In this document: positions 1 to 12,065 of the stretch, piece after piece
How positions within the stretch are numbered: position 1 is the stretch's first letter
Layout: every line of letters starts with the position of its first letter
From: Pagrus major
Lineage: Eukaryota > Chordata > Actinopteri > Spariformes > Sparidae
Reading direction: 5' to 3'
NCBI RefSeq assembly: GCF_040436345.1
Contig: NC_133221.1
Location: 32,276,589-32,340,588, forward strand
Length of the DNA stretch: 64,000 nt
Notes under the pieces: model-generated
What the model was told of the DNA's origin: nothing
Database searches by the model: none
The model's input: the letters and a program-made list of their open reading frames with translations, nothing else
Translations under genes and position numbers: made by a program

Positions 1-1697
1 GCCTGAAATTCAGGCAACTGACCAGGAGCAGAAAACTACATCACCAAGCCACCCAGTGTTGCTTGAAAGTCTTCTGCAGAAGAGAAAACATCTCGAGGCC
101 TTGCAAATAGAACCTGTCCATCTCAGATCGCCCGATGGCCTAGCAGCAGAGAACACTAGGCTTGGCTCGATACTACAAGGGCCTGTCAAGTCTCTCCGAT
201 AGTTCAGCCGCCAACATTATATCTTGGCAACTAGACACCCTACCATACAATAGTGAAAAGCTGGTGATGAGGTCATGGACAGATGACAACAGTGGTAGAG
301 TGAATACACAGATATCCCGTTTCTGCATGTCAGTAACATGCGTAAGCTCACTGCTCAGCCTGAAGCAGAACTTCCCAGCCTGCGTGGTACAAAGAAGAAT
401 CTGAGCAGAGATCCAGTAAAGGCAGAGGCTTACCAAGATTATGAAGCTGGACAAAGCTGTGTTGCATACACTGGTATTAGCAATTAATAATTACTAGTAG
501 TAATTATAAAAAATTCTTATTATTATTTTTAATATAAATTAATAATTACGGGGCACCACCCTGGAATCAGGGACATATTGTTAAGGTGGGGTTTTTGTTG
601 GACCCAGAATGCTGAGGCCGGAGGCAGTAGAACAGTTAGGTCTTATACAAAGGTATCTATTTACAACAATAGCTGGGCCGTTGAGAGAGAGGAGGGCTGG
701 CAGGCAGGTTGAGTGGTCTGGAAGCGAGGAGGTGAAATACACAGGTGAGCAGGTGGAGCTGCAGGCTGAGCGGAGAGACGCTGAGGGTACTACACACGAA
801 GGAGGGAAAAAACACGAAGACCGTAGCAACACTAGAAATACACAGATAGCAAAAAACTTGAGAGTAGAGCACCAGTATAGTCACCATACAGGATGGAACA
901 ATCTGGCACTGGAGTAGTGAAGAGACTGGGTTGATATAGCTGGTGTTAATGAGATGATGACACAATCAGGAGGGGGAAAACAGACGGGGAGAAAACAATA
1001 ACAAAAACCCTGACTGCCACGGCTGAACCGTGACACCAATAACCAAACGGAAGACAGTATCAGATGAAGGACGTTCACTTTAAATGAAAATATTTATAAA
1101 ATATTTAAATAAAACTTGAACAAAATAATGGCAGAATGGCACCTACCAACCTAACACGTGCCTTTAGTCATGGTGGTGTTTTGGACAAAGCTGAACTCTG
1201 CGGGTCCAAATTAGGTGTATGCGCTACCGCAACATGCACGTCTGAGTGAGCAATGGCTTGGAAGCAAAGCTGACATGGAGAGACATCATACTCGCCTTCC
1301 TATCACTCGGTGGCCGGTGAGCGAACTCAGACTTGATCACCTTCCTCTGGTCAATGCTCGAGATAGAAATGCTAATTATCATAATTTATTAGGGTATTTA
1401 TTGGGTTAATTTTACATTAAGCCAACTGTGAGATGCACCATTATGTGTAGAATAATGCCTTCACATTTAATTTGTAAATCTGGCTTATATTCACCACCTC
1501 ACCATGGGTGTCGCCAATTCCCCTTGCCTTCAAAATGTATATATGCATGGGTCAAAGTTAACAGAAAAAGTATTTTTTCTATAAATCCCAATTCATGCTT
1601 CGAAAGCTTTTTAAATGATGCCCCTAAGCGTCTACATCTAAAATGTTCTACATTTTGCATACAGTTTTTGTGGGTTATCATTTAAGTTTATAGCTAA
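1..1697. other. ap4b1 downstream intron sequence with unclassified repeat-like material
   Basis: No host exon recognised. Positions 2-193 are open on the plus strand in frame 2 (66 codons to TAG, starting PEIQATDQEQ, ending GPVKSLR) without a recognisable family. 470-545 is AT-rich. 550-1040 (GGGTTTTTGTTGGACCCAGA ... AACCGTGACA) resembles terminal parts of dispersed fish repeats, but I cannot classify it. Confidence 0.3.
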
Positions 1698-1705
1698 CTC
1701 CTAGG

Positions 1706-2258
1706 TAGGGTTGCGTACCAGACTCGGTACTTATAAGGGCTCCTACCGACCTAGGAGCAAATCTTTACCTTTAACATGGAGGTTAGCACCGCAACTGCGA
1801 TAAAATTATATTTACAGACGATCCATTTTAATTCACATAGAATGACTAGTGCTCGTATTTATGGGCATATAAAGTATTTAATAAGCTCCGGAAACAGACT
1901 TTAAACTACTGACTTTAAATTGTTAACTCAATCTGTTTCTCTGCAGCTTCAACACTGAACCGCTACCAGTGTTATATGCAGTATGGCAATGATGCTGCTG
2001 AAATAAAACTCAGAAAGACTGACTGACACGATGTGCATTGTTATTGGAAAAATGACTCAACATATATTTCTGTTGTTGTTGTTATTCAGTGTATGATTTA
2101 ACTTTTTCCTGTGGTTCCCATGGTAAGAACTACAATTACACTTTTGTTTTACAGAAAGAGTTAAGCACCAAAAAGGTTACCATTGGGTGCCGGTATTGAA
2201 TTCCAGGTAGTGGTATCTGAACCAGTATCGGTTCAATTGTGAACAGAACCCAACCCTA
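1706..2258. mobile_element. Probable hAT-type MITE
   Basis: Ends TAGGGTTG (1706) and CAACCCTA (2258) are inverted copies. The flanks CTCCTAGG (1698-1705) and CTCCTAGT (2259-2266) match at 7 of 8 bases, as expected for an old hAT 8-bp target duplication. There is no transposase inside. CGGTACTTATAAGG and related words near both ends suggest sub-terminal repeats. Confidence 0.55.
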
Positions 2259-3360
2259 CTCCTAGTAACAAGTAGGATTGCAACTAGGATTCTTTTAGTT
2301 CGTGTTAGTTTATCTTACTCTAAAGCAAGGAATCTATGTTTGTCTGTCTGTGCTTTGGTTTGTATATCTCGAGAACTGTTCAACCGATCTACTTCAAATG
2401 CAGGTTTGTTGCTGAAGGCCCAAGGAAGTTCAGTGCAATTTGAACAAACACCTCTCAATATTAACAAAGTTTAAATAAACAGGAAACACCACTCCGCAGC
2501 AGCAAGGTGCTTAGGGGTCACTCAGTACAGTTACGTGATGTTAGAAAAAGTCAGACTATTGCATTAGTCTGACTTAAACCAGACTTTTAAATGTAAACAT
2601 GTTAGTCCAACTGAAATTGTACTAAATCGAATTTCTCAAAGTAGGACAAACACACCCAGATAATGGAACCTGGAAGTCGTCCATGGCCTTAATGTGTAGC
2701 AGGAAGCCGGGAAAAATGAAAGAAGACGACGACGAAGGTATTAACACAATATATATTATGTAATGTACAGTGCCAAAAAGTCACCCATGTTTTTACCATT
2801 CGCTGTGCAGCCTGTTTGCCGATTCTTAACTTGTTTGGTATGTGACATAATAGGTCAACCAGATGAAGGTCCAGTAGCAACTAGCTGAAACGGTGCATAT
2901 CACCACCTGCCGTGGTGGAGTCGGACATACTTCCGTCAATAATTCGATTCTCCCCTGGTGCTTGTATACTGGGACAATGGCAGTAGTCCAATTAAATAGC
3001 CTAATCAAGCTACTACCATAGCTCAACCTAAGTGTGCATGGATAAATACTGACTGAGAAACGCACACAAAACACACACTCGCACACGAACACACAAAGCA
3101 GCAGACAACTGTAGATAGGCAGTTTGACTCTGCACTTCAGCCCAGCACAGCAGGGATTTTCATTTCAATGACAACGGGGCTAACCGCTTTAGGGTCTTTA
3201 AAGCGATAGTTGGGGTCTTTTGATGTGGGGTTGTATGAGGTATGTTTGGAGAAACAGTACATAGCAGCAGCAGCGAAGCAGGGTATAGTACTGCTAAAAG
3301 AGGCACACCTAATAGAAATATATATCCATTTAAGTGTACGCTTTTATGAACATTTTTGGT
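2259..3360. other. Intronic sequence, no gene seen
   Basis: 2320-2470 (TCTGTCTGTGCTTTGGTTTG ... GAAGGCCCAAGG) has the look of a dispersed fish repeat arm. The rest shows no exon, RNA gene or clear element on either strand. Confidence 0.3.
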
Positions 3361-3429
3361 GCTTTACATTGTTGTCAGACAGCCACGTAATACAGTGTGG
3401 TGCAGGCACAGCTGCACCTGTGCGTAAGA

Positions 3430-3723
3430 ATACAGAATATGGATTGTGCCTACCACTATGTCAGCGTTTGTCATATTTGCCCAGATTCTGATCATATCCG
3501 TTATATGGATGAGACGTCTAACATTTAAATGAATAAACCCAAGGCCTCTTCTACCTTTGAAATCTGAGGAAGTAAATAAACAATGCACAGGCTTAGAAGG
3601 CCAGGGGTGGGGCTGAACACTTCCAGACATCAAGGAAAGTGTAACTGATTCAAGAATTGTCGTTGGAGAAGTTGAGAGTTGTCTTTCGTATAACAAGGTG
3701 AATTCTCTCCCTGTTGTTCCCAT
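3430..3723 (-). mobile_element. LINE endonuclease-domain fragment
   Basis: The minus frame holds GRRGLGFIHLNVRRLI ... DMIRIWANMTNADIVV, the N-terminal start of an apurinic-type endonuclease domain of a non-LTR retrotransposon (GL.F.HLNVRSL...T.AD pattern). No RT follows; the fragment is 5'-only and lies on the opposite strand to the LINE at 30.7-32.7 kb, which may belong to the same family. Confidence 0.6.
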
Positions 3724-4896
3724 TTAGTTCATTCAATCCAGGGTTACAGTGAATAAGCATCAGAAATATAAATAAATACATTAGGCCAACTTAAATGCTG
3801 TCTTGTTGAGTATAGAGTTGTATGGGACCTCAAGCTGAACAATGGAGGTAGTTAGGTTGGCAGACCAGAGAAACATAGCCACTTCAACTCACCCAAGGTC
3901 CACAGCTCTTCAGCGTGCTACCTGGCCATAGAATCCAAAACGCAACAGGAAAAATGAGTCCTTAATACAAGTTTGAGCTAAAGCAGCTAACCCACATTGA
4001 GTGCAGGTCTGCATAGAAATAACAGAATAGTGACAAAATCTGGCAGCCACTGTACCACTTAAATGATTTGTTGAGTGCTACTTTGTCCCACTGAGATGCG
4101 TAGGTACGGAGTACAGCAGGTGGATTCCAAGTAGGTCTAGGCATTAACCAGCCATGGGGGATTCCAGGTAGGCCTCAAATAGTCCAGAATGCAGCAACGA
4201 TCTTAAAACATCTAATCACAAAGTGTAATCCAAAGATCCCAGATCAGAGATCAGCTTCTGAAACACAAACAATGGGCTGACTTGGCTGCCTTCTTGGAAT
4301 CTTGTGATCATTTTTCACTCAAACTGCAGAGCGGTCATTTTTACCCCTAGTAGAAACCATTCTTCAATGTCATGCTCAACATTTATGCCACGTCCAGTTG
4401 CCTAGCAACGGCCATTGTTTAGTCAAGACATCTTTTTGACTGCATGCCTATGCTTACAGAGGGCTATATCAATGTTACTAAAAGATAGCAAAAACAAGAA
4501 ATGGACCATAACAAATGAAACACTGATGCCCTGGCAATGTTTCAGAACATGCAGGAGCGAAAAACAGATGGAGGAGAGATCACTATGGTGATTGACCAGT
4601 CATTTTCACCTGATGAATTGTCTTCAGCTGCAGAGTAAAAGCCTCCACCCCCTCATATACAAAGACCTAGACTTCTGGCGACAGTTACGTTCCTGTTTTT
4701 CATGATAACTCTGATTTAAAATGAAATGCTACAAGTAGTAGTACTCCTCTAGTTCCCATTATTTTATATCCCATAACATTATCTTTCAGTATTTATCAAA
4801 AATTCAGTCCAGTGCGACCCCAACACAACAGACTTCTTTGTTTTGACAGTTTTCATTTGGTGACATGGTTTTCTGATAATCTAACTCTGAGCCAAC
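3724..4896. other. Intron sequence downstream of ap4b1 exon 4, nothing further recognised
   Basis: Low-complexity-poor, AT-rich sequence. No exon continuing the adaptin fold after HHLLNR was found on the minus strand. Confidence 0.3.
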
Positions 4897-7800
4897 CTGT
4901 TAAGGAGGTGATGGGTGATAGGTTTGTTAATAGCGACTCCTCCCTCCTCCTTAAGGATCTCCTCCAGAGCTCGGAGGCAGTTTACCATCACCACAGGGTC
5001 TGGGTCCCTCAGCAGGCTGTACAGCTCGTTCACTACTGCAGCATCTGGAACAAACATTAACAAGATGTTTGTGGACCTGATGTGGATGTACATACAAAGA
5101 GCATGAAAACGTTAACCATTAAGAGGTAGAGGTGGGGTGAAAACAATTTTATCCTTCTCAGAGTGTGAACACAGATTAGAAAACACAGTGGCTGGCAAAT
5201 CAGTTCTGTACTTGCCCCTTTTACAGCAGAACCTTCTTTTGCATGATTGTTTAATAATAGTATTATATACTAAAAAAAGATGCATCATGCATCTGTTTTA
5301 GTGATTTAGTGCCTGTCTGTCCATCGTTTGAGCAGTCATAAAGGAAATACAAATTGTGGATGTGGAGCTACATTTAACAGAATAATGCACTAAATCCTCA
5401 AGGTCCACAGCAATCAGCAACTCAGCTCAAATTTGCTATGCTATTTCATATTTCCAGGTTTCTCAAAATAGACTGGAGAGTTTCTCTAAGTTTGTTTTGA
5501 TTTAAATTAGAGATATATTCTGGTTATATTGATGAAATGTTTCTCGTTTAAAGTTTGGTATTTTAGACATGAGGTGAGAAATGTAGCTCTGTCTCTGTCC
5601 TCTGTCACATTGGGAGCACAGTCTCTGCTCCTCTGGCAGCTAGCTCTATTTATGCTGACCCTTCTCTATAGCTACGCTGTGCTTCCTTAGTCTGTACATA
5701 GTCAAAGCTTTGCTCAATTTAGGAGCTTTTACTGTGATCAGATAATTTGCTCGTGTGAAGTCTGGTTTTTGAGTCAGATAACATTCTAATTTATGTCATG
5801 TTTTAGTTTATTCCTTCCAATTCGTGACATAGTTTTTGTAAGTTGATAACTTGGTTTGGTCTTTTCTGGCTTCAGAACCTTAGCTGACTGCTATTGAGCA
5901 CTGAGGACAGTAGAAATGTCCTCTGCTGCTCTGAGTGAATATGATTTAAATAAAAAATTTTAAACGTTCTAGCTTAATTAATCTGACCATTTAGCAATCA
6001 CAATATCAAATCCTCTATATCCACCGATATCAGAGTATGCTCATGCTATGACCACCCATGACACTACGCTGCTACATTCCACGATCAACCTCATTACAAC
6101 TATCCACCAACTTATTACAACTATCCACCAACTCATTACAACTATCCACCAACTCATTACAACTATCCACCACCTCATTACAACTATCCACCAACTCATT
6201 ACAACTATCCACCAACTCATTACAACTATCCACCAACTCATTACAACTATCCACCAACTTATTACAACTATCCACCAACTCATTACAACTATCCACCAAC
6301 TCATTACAACTATCCACCAACTCATTACAACTATCCACCACCTCATTACAACTATCCACCAACTTATTACAACTATCCACCAACTCATTACAACTATCCA
6401 CCAACTTATTACAACTATCCACCAACTCATTACAACTATCCACCAACTCATTACAACTATCCACCACCTCATTACAACTATCCACCAACTCATTACAACT
6501 ATCCACCAACTCATTACAACTATCCACCAACTTATTACAACTATCCACCAACTCATTACAACTATCCACCAACTCATTACAACTATCCACCAACTCATTA
6601 CAACTATCCACCACCTCATTACAACTATCCACCAACTTATTACAACTATCCACCAACTCATTACAACTATCCACCAACTTATTACAACTATCCACCAACT
6701 CATTACAACTATCCACCAACTTATTACAACTATCCACCAACTCATTACAACTATCCACCAACTCATTACAACTATCCACCAACTCATTACAACTATCCAC
6801 CACCTCATTACAACTATCCACCAACTTATTACAACTATCCACCAACTCATTACAACTATCCACCAACTTATTACAACTATCCACCAACTTATTACAACTA
6901 TCCACCAACTCATTACAACTATCCACCAACTCATTACAACTATCCACCACCTCATTACAACTATCCACCAACTCATTACAACTATCCACCAACTCATTAC
7001 AACTATCCACCAACTTATTACAACTATCCACCAACTCATTACAACTATCCACCAACTCATTACAACTATCCACCAACTCATTACAACTATCCACCACCTC
7101 ATTACAACTATCCACCAACTTATTACAACTATCCACCAACTCATTACAACTATCCACCAACTTATTACAACTATCCACCAACTCATTACAACTATCCACC
7201 AACTCATTACAACTATCCACCACCTCATTACAACTATCCACCAACTCATTACAACTATCCACCACCTCATTACAACTATCCACCAACTTATTACAACTAT
7301 CCACCAACTCATTACAACTATCCACCAACTCATTACAACTATCCACCAACTTATTACAACTATCCACCACCTCATTACAACTATCCACCAACTTATTACA
7401 ACTATCCACCAACTCATTACAACTATCCACCAACTTATTACAACTATCCACCAACTCATTACAACTATCCACCACCTCATTACAACTATCCACCAACTTA
7501 TTACAACTATCCACCAACTTATTACAACTATCCACCACCTCATTACAACTATCCACCAACTTATTACAACTATCCACCAACTCATTACAACTATCCACCA
7601 ACTTATTACAACTATCCACCACCTCATTACAACTATCCACCAACTTATTACAACTATCCACCAACTTATTACAACTATCCACCACCTCATTACAACTATC
7701 CACCAACTTATTACAACTATCCACCAACTTATTACAACTATCCACCAACTTATTACAACTATCCACCACCTCATTACAACTATCCACCAACTTATTACAA

Positions 7801-10800
7801 CTATCCACCAACTTATTACAACTATCCACCACCTCATTACAACTATCCACCAACTTATTACAACTATCCACCAACTTATTACAACTATCCACCACCTCAT
7901 TACAACTATCCACCAACTTATTACAACTATCCATCAACTTATTACAACTATCCACCAACTTATTACAACTACTAAGTTGGTGGATAGTTGTAATAAGTTG
8001 GTGAATAAGGTAATGAGGTGGTGGATAGTTGTAATGAGGTGGTCCAGATGTAAGTGGACAGCAGAGTCTTGACCTGAGGAGTTGGCCCTCCTGTGTTGTG
8101 CCATTCGTTTATGGAGGAGTTGTTCCATCAACTACAACTTTGTTGAGTGGTCCGAACAGAATCACCTGAGGCTGAATGTCAACAAGACCAGAGAGATGGT
8201 GATTGACTTCAGGAGGAAGAAGATGCCTTCACAGCCACTACGGATCAGGGGGGAGGTGGTGGAAGAGGTGGACGACTACAAGTACCTGGGAGTGGTGATA
8301 GACAACAGATTGGACTGGAAAACTAATACCGAGGCTGTGTACAAGAAGGGGATGAGCAGACTCTATTTCCTGAGGAAGCTGAGAGCCTTCAACGTGTGCA
8401 GCAAGATGTTGGAGATCTTCTACCAGTCTGTTGTTGCCGGCGCAATTTTCTTTGCTGCTGTGTGTTGGGGCAGCAGCATCAGAGCCAGCGACACTAACAG
8501 ACTTGATAAAATCATCAAGAAGGCTGGCTCTGTACTTGGTCTCAGGCTGGACTCTTTTGAGACCGTGGTGGTGAGGAGAACGCTGAAGAAACTTTTATCC
8601 ATCATGGACAATGATCAGCACCCTCTCGCTGCTTCAGCTCCGCTGTCGAAGGGGCAGATACAGGAAATCTTTCCTGCCACATGCCATCACACTGTACAAT
8701 AACAGCTAAAGCTCTGGTCATAACATACAGTCTCTACGCACTTTATATGTTTTTACACTGTTCTGCTCCTCATCTGTTCACTGCACCTTATATTTTATTT
8801 TGCACTACAATTAATACTGCTTATGTTTACATCAACACTGCTCATTTATACATTTTTATACATATTTTTTATATATATACATTTGTTATATTACATTTTA
8901 TATTGCTATGTTAATATGTCTAGGTTGTTCTTTTTATTTCACTGTGTTGTCATTCGTCTCTGTGTGTAATGCTGCTGCTACACCTTAATTTCCCAGCTTG
9001 GGATCAATAAAGTATATCTATTCTATTCTATTCTATTCTATTCTATTCTATTCTATTCTATTCTATTCTAGACTACTACTGTTAGTAGTAGTATATGCTT
9101 GGACATTGGGGAGACAAAACAACCTCTCCATAAACGATTGGCACAACACAGGAGAGCCAACTCCTCAGGTCAAGACTCGGTTTTCCACTTACATCTGGAC
9201 CACCTCATTACAACTATCCACCACCTCATTACAACTATCCACCACCTCATTACAACTATTCACCACCTCATTACAACATTTAAATATGTCATGGCAAAAT
9301 TTTGCTCAGAACTACAAACACTGCTAGAGCTTTGATACTTCAAGTCTGTCTTGTTTTTCTATGCATCTTACAAGCAGGCGAAGTTGTGTCAGAACCCATA
9401 ACATTTGTTACTGAATTACAGTGATAGACAGAAAGTATGACAGTGGTAAAGAAAAACAGAAACAAGAAAGCTATCCATCCACACTACCAATCTCAGAGTT
9501 GGGTTGGAGATTGTGTAGCTTGGCCCAACCAAGTACAGCCACTCGTCGTACACATGCTGCTCTGTCCCTCAGTCCTGCTGTCAGAGGCTGCTCCACATAC
9601 TCGACCAGACTGGGTAACCTAGGACACACAGTCAAAAATTTAACTATTCCTGCAGTCACAGGCTGATGTTACAGTTTGTACTAAGGGCGATGTGTATAGC
9701 ATCTCACCTGAGATTGGTCATGTTCCTCAGGGCAAGGCTGCGGACCATGGGGTTTGGATCCTGACAATCTTTCCTCAGGGTATTGATGACTAGCAGAGAC
9801 AGCTCTGGGTTTAAAGTTGCATAGGAACACAGGAAGACATAGACCAGTTTCTTCTGGACTACATCTACTGTGGCACATGCTTTAACCATCTCACTGAACA
9901 GGCCTGAAACATCCACACCCTGGGACATTGCCCTGAGACAGAAAGATAGGGGAGTGGAGGTAAAAAGAATGCGTTTAGGAGGGAGAAATGCAATGGAAAT
10001 CAGGAGAAAAAAGATAAACGGTGAAAGAGTAAGGTCTCATTCAGACCAAATCAGGCATTATGGTGAAAAAGCAAGCAATCCCATTCATTTTGAGTGTGGG
10101 TAGTGCATTTAGGCTGGAAGTCAAGAACTCTTCAGCTACTTGACTTTAAGGGACTATTTTATAAAAGAGGAGATGCCAGGCCTTCAGATGATATGAATGG
10201 TACTAGTGGTACAATACAGAAATTTCTTTGGGTAATTTATAATTGTTAAACACTCAGTGAATTAACTGTGTCAGTGCTCTGATGTCATTTTAGATGATAA
10301 AGTTTATGTTTACTGTAAAACATCCTGCCTCTTTTATGTACATCTTTTTCACAAGGGTTTATGTGTATATTCTGTGTGGATAAGAATATCTGCCGATATA
10401 TGGATGTATGAATTTCTGTGCTGCCCAATATCTAGTATCTATCTAGTAAAGGCATCAGCCCAAAAGATCAATGTAACTTTATAACATTAACATTGAATAG
10501 CTGCGAGAAATGAGAACATGAGTCACCAGCTCAATGGCTAACCCCCTATAACCAGGACAGACCAAGCATGCAGAGGAAGATCAACACTATATTAACAAGA
10601 CTAAGATTAATTCAGGTACGATATCTTACTGGTTACTTTAACCTGCCGGTTGTCTATCTAAAGTAATCAAATTATTTATTGTATAACATACCTGAAAATA
10701 TTAGTCCATGTGTTGTAATGTCTTGTTTTGTTCAATCAGCAGTCCAAAACCCAAATACATGAGGTCAGTCTACTATGATTAATTGACAATTCTTATTAAT

Positions 10801-12065
10801 TGACTAATTTTTTCAGCTCTACAAGTAATGACATTGCCACATTCTGGCAGTGTAAACAGGACTTCATGGGAACTTGGAGGTGACAGGGTACATGCACAAT
10901 GCACATACACTTAGTCGCCACTTTAAGAGGAACACCTGTACAATCTATTTCAATTTAACACAACAGCCCTGAATTGCCATGAATTCTACCTTAAGAAGTT
11001 CATATGTTTTCGTTTTTGTTGACATTGTCAGAGTGAGGGAGTGAGGACTTGGTCTTCTTTGGTCTTCAGTAGTTGTGTCAAAGCTTTGAGGTGTGTTCAG
11101 GCTCATTATCCTGCTGCAGTATGAATCCTTCTCCAAAAAGATCAAACCAGAGGGTGGAGCATGTCTCTGAAGAATGGAGTGGTGCTTCTCCTGGGTCAGG
11201 GTGGAGTCAGTTCTGAGGTATCATTCTCTCTCCTGTTCGTCTCCTTACATATACCCTTCTGTTACTGACACTAATCTATCACTGTGATTCATCAATAAAT
11301 GGACTTTTTCCATCATCCACTGTGAAATTCTGGCATTTCTTAGCCCACCTCAAGTGTTTGTCCTTGTTTCCATCCTGAGAAGTGGTTCAGAAACTGCTGC
11401 TCATCCTCTGAGACACTACAAGACAGCCTTCTTCTGACAGGGCTGACTGGAGTCTTTGTTGTTTATTTAGTAAATTCTGTATCTGTGATGAAGTTGCTTC
11501 TATATCTCTCAGTGAACTAAGCTTGATGTATTGATGTCCTGAAGGTGTGCTCACTTTGGCTCTGCCTGATCGTGCTTTGGATACATCTGATCCAGTTTCT
11601 GTAAAGTGTTTTAAAGTTACATTCACTGCCCCATCAGAAACCTTTAGCCTAGCCATGATTTGACACTGACAAAGCCACTGTTTGCTTACAATGACAATTT
11701 GACTTCTGACACTTTCATTTACTTTCTGAATCCTCAAACTGTCTGATTATTTTTTGGATAAATGTGACAATATTAGAGATTTTCAAAGTGTTACAACTGA
11801 ATTAATGCCTCTTTGACAGTGTATCAAATGGAAAATAATAGGATTCATAAAAAACGACTTTCTGGCTCAGCAGTTGTATTGAATGGCATTAGACTGTATA
11901 GGTGTATCTACTGAAGCAGTCTGGTGTCTGTGTGCGTGCGTGTGTAACCTACCTGATGACTTTGAGGATGGTGTTTCTGTAGCGCAGCTGGTCAGATTGG
12001 ACGTTGGGGTTGGACAGAGCTCTCCTCAGCTCCCTCACCGTATCCTCACTGCCCAGATAAGGCAT
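4897..12065 (-). CDS. ap4b1: AP-4 complex subunit beta-1, 5' part (coding exons 1-4; gene continues off the left edge)
   Basis: Beta subunit of the AP-4 adaptor complex, which sorts cargo such as ATG9A at the trans-Golgi network (family knowledge). Coding exons on the minus strand are 12065-11953, 9932-9708, 9618-9488 and 5044-4897; all internal borders are GT-AG and phases join (AG|G, AG|G, G|AT), giving 205 codons of a family of about 740. The protein starts MPYLGSED, as in vertebrate AP4B1, and runs through adaptin HEAT-like helices with hallmark stretches [30 protein letters not shown] and [13 protein letters not shown]. Exon 4 ends inside the codon after HHLLN (donor CAG|GTTGGC). No later exon is recognisable between 1 and 4896, so the large downstream exon(s) should lie left of the window. 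The 4.4-kb intron between exons 3 and 4 is bloated by a minisatellite and a LINE. Confidence 0.93.
5045..6090. other. ap4b1 intron sequence between exon 4 and the minisatellite, no feature seen
   Basis: No coding similarity on either strand; only short AT-rich runs. Confidence 0.3.
6091..7972 (+). repeat. 21-bp minisatellite array, about 90 units, with higher-order structure
   Basis: Unit TCATTACAACTATCCACCAAC repeats with almost no indels for about 1.88 kb. Because 21 is a multiple of 3 and no phase contains a stop, frames on both strands stay open for 600+ codons; these are not genes. Only three unit types occur, differing at the CAACTC / CACCTC / CAACTT positions. They are ordered: the left two thirds has repeated blocks of about a dozen units, while the right end settles into a 63-bp trimer CACCTC-CAACTT-CAACTT. 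The array lies in the ap4b1 intron between coding exons 3 and 4. Confidence 0.97.
7973..8045 (-). repeat. Inverted minisatellite units (about 3.5) abutting the main array
   Basis: TTGGTGGATAGTTGTAATAA and related copies are the reverse complement of the 21-bp unit. Units change orientation at about 7972, making a palindromic junction (array / inverted array). The last unit reads straight into a Penelope-like GIY-YIG frame. Confidence 0.9.
8046..8122 (-). mobile_element. Penelope-like element fragment (GIY-YIG domain), minus strand
   Basis: The minus frame reads [20 protein letters not shown] then HLHL, matching the GIY-YIG endonuclease region of fish Penelope-like elements. At HLHL the normal continuation (KEKNHSFED, as seen at 13.8 kb) is replaced by [10 protein letters not shown], i.e. 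the minisatellite. The upstream end is cut by the L2 LINE. Confidence 0.8.
8123..9069 (+). mobile_element. L2-like LINE, 5'-truncated, with RT C-terminus and 3' pentamer tail
   Basis: The plus frame (to the TAA at 8700-8702) encodes the end of a reverse transcriptase [58 protein letters not shown] and CWGSSI, typical of fish L2/Maui-type elements. The 3' UTR ends CCCAGCTTGGGATCAATAAA followed by (TTCTA)n at about 9017-9069, the usual target-primed tail of this clade. Missing its N-terminal EN/RT portion; not autonomous. Confidence 0.88.
9017..9069 (+). repeat. (TTCTA)n pentamer, LINE 3' tail
   Basis: About ten pentamer copies directly after the LINE AATAAA; they mark the 3' end of the L2-like insertion. 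Confidence 0.9.
9093..9198 (+). mobile_element. Penelope-like element fragment (GIY-YIG domain), plus strand
   Basis: The plus frame reads [20 protein letters not shown] then SSGQDS.FHLHL, the second half of a GIY-YIG domain. It is the inverted counterpart of 8046-8122 on the other side of the LINE and switches to minisatellite at the same HLHL codon. Confidence 0.82.
9199..9277 (+). repeat. Four units of the 21-bp minisatellite
   Basis: Four near-identical CACCTC-type units (GACCACCTCATTACAACTAT start), contiguous with the Penelope fragment on its 3' side. Confidence 0.92.
9933..10907. other. ap4b1 intron between coding exons 1 and 2 (left part), no feature seen
   Basis: AT-rich sequence without coding similarity or recognisable element. 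Confidence 0.3.
10908..11821 (-). mobile_element. Degenerate Tc1/mariner transposon
   Basis: Flanked by TA (10906-10907 and 11822-11823), with terminal CACTTAGTCGCC on the left and a matching GACAGTG on the right. The minus strand carries transposase relics: [20 protein letters not shown] and [20 protein letters not shown] (paired-like DNA-binding domain, to a stop near 11387), then in other frames [12 protein letters not shown] and [10 protein letters not shown] (DDE region). Broken by frameshifts and stops. Confidence 0.8.

Noticed and set aside
6091-7972. CRISPR array
   Set aside because: Units are head-to-tail 21-mers without spacers in a vertebrate intron.
6041-8072. Open frames of 619-674 codons on both strands
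   Set aside because: They are translations of the 21-bp minisatellite; its length is a multiple of three and no phase contains a stop. No start context, intron or domain supports a protein.
8082-8702. A 206-codon ORF as a host gene
   Set aside because: It is the C-terminal part of an L2-like LINE reverse transcriptase with the element's own 3' tail; its N-terminal codons come from the Penelope fragment.
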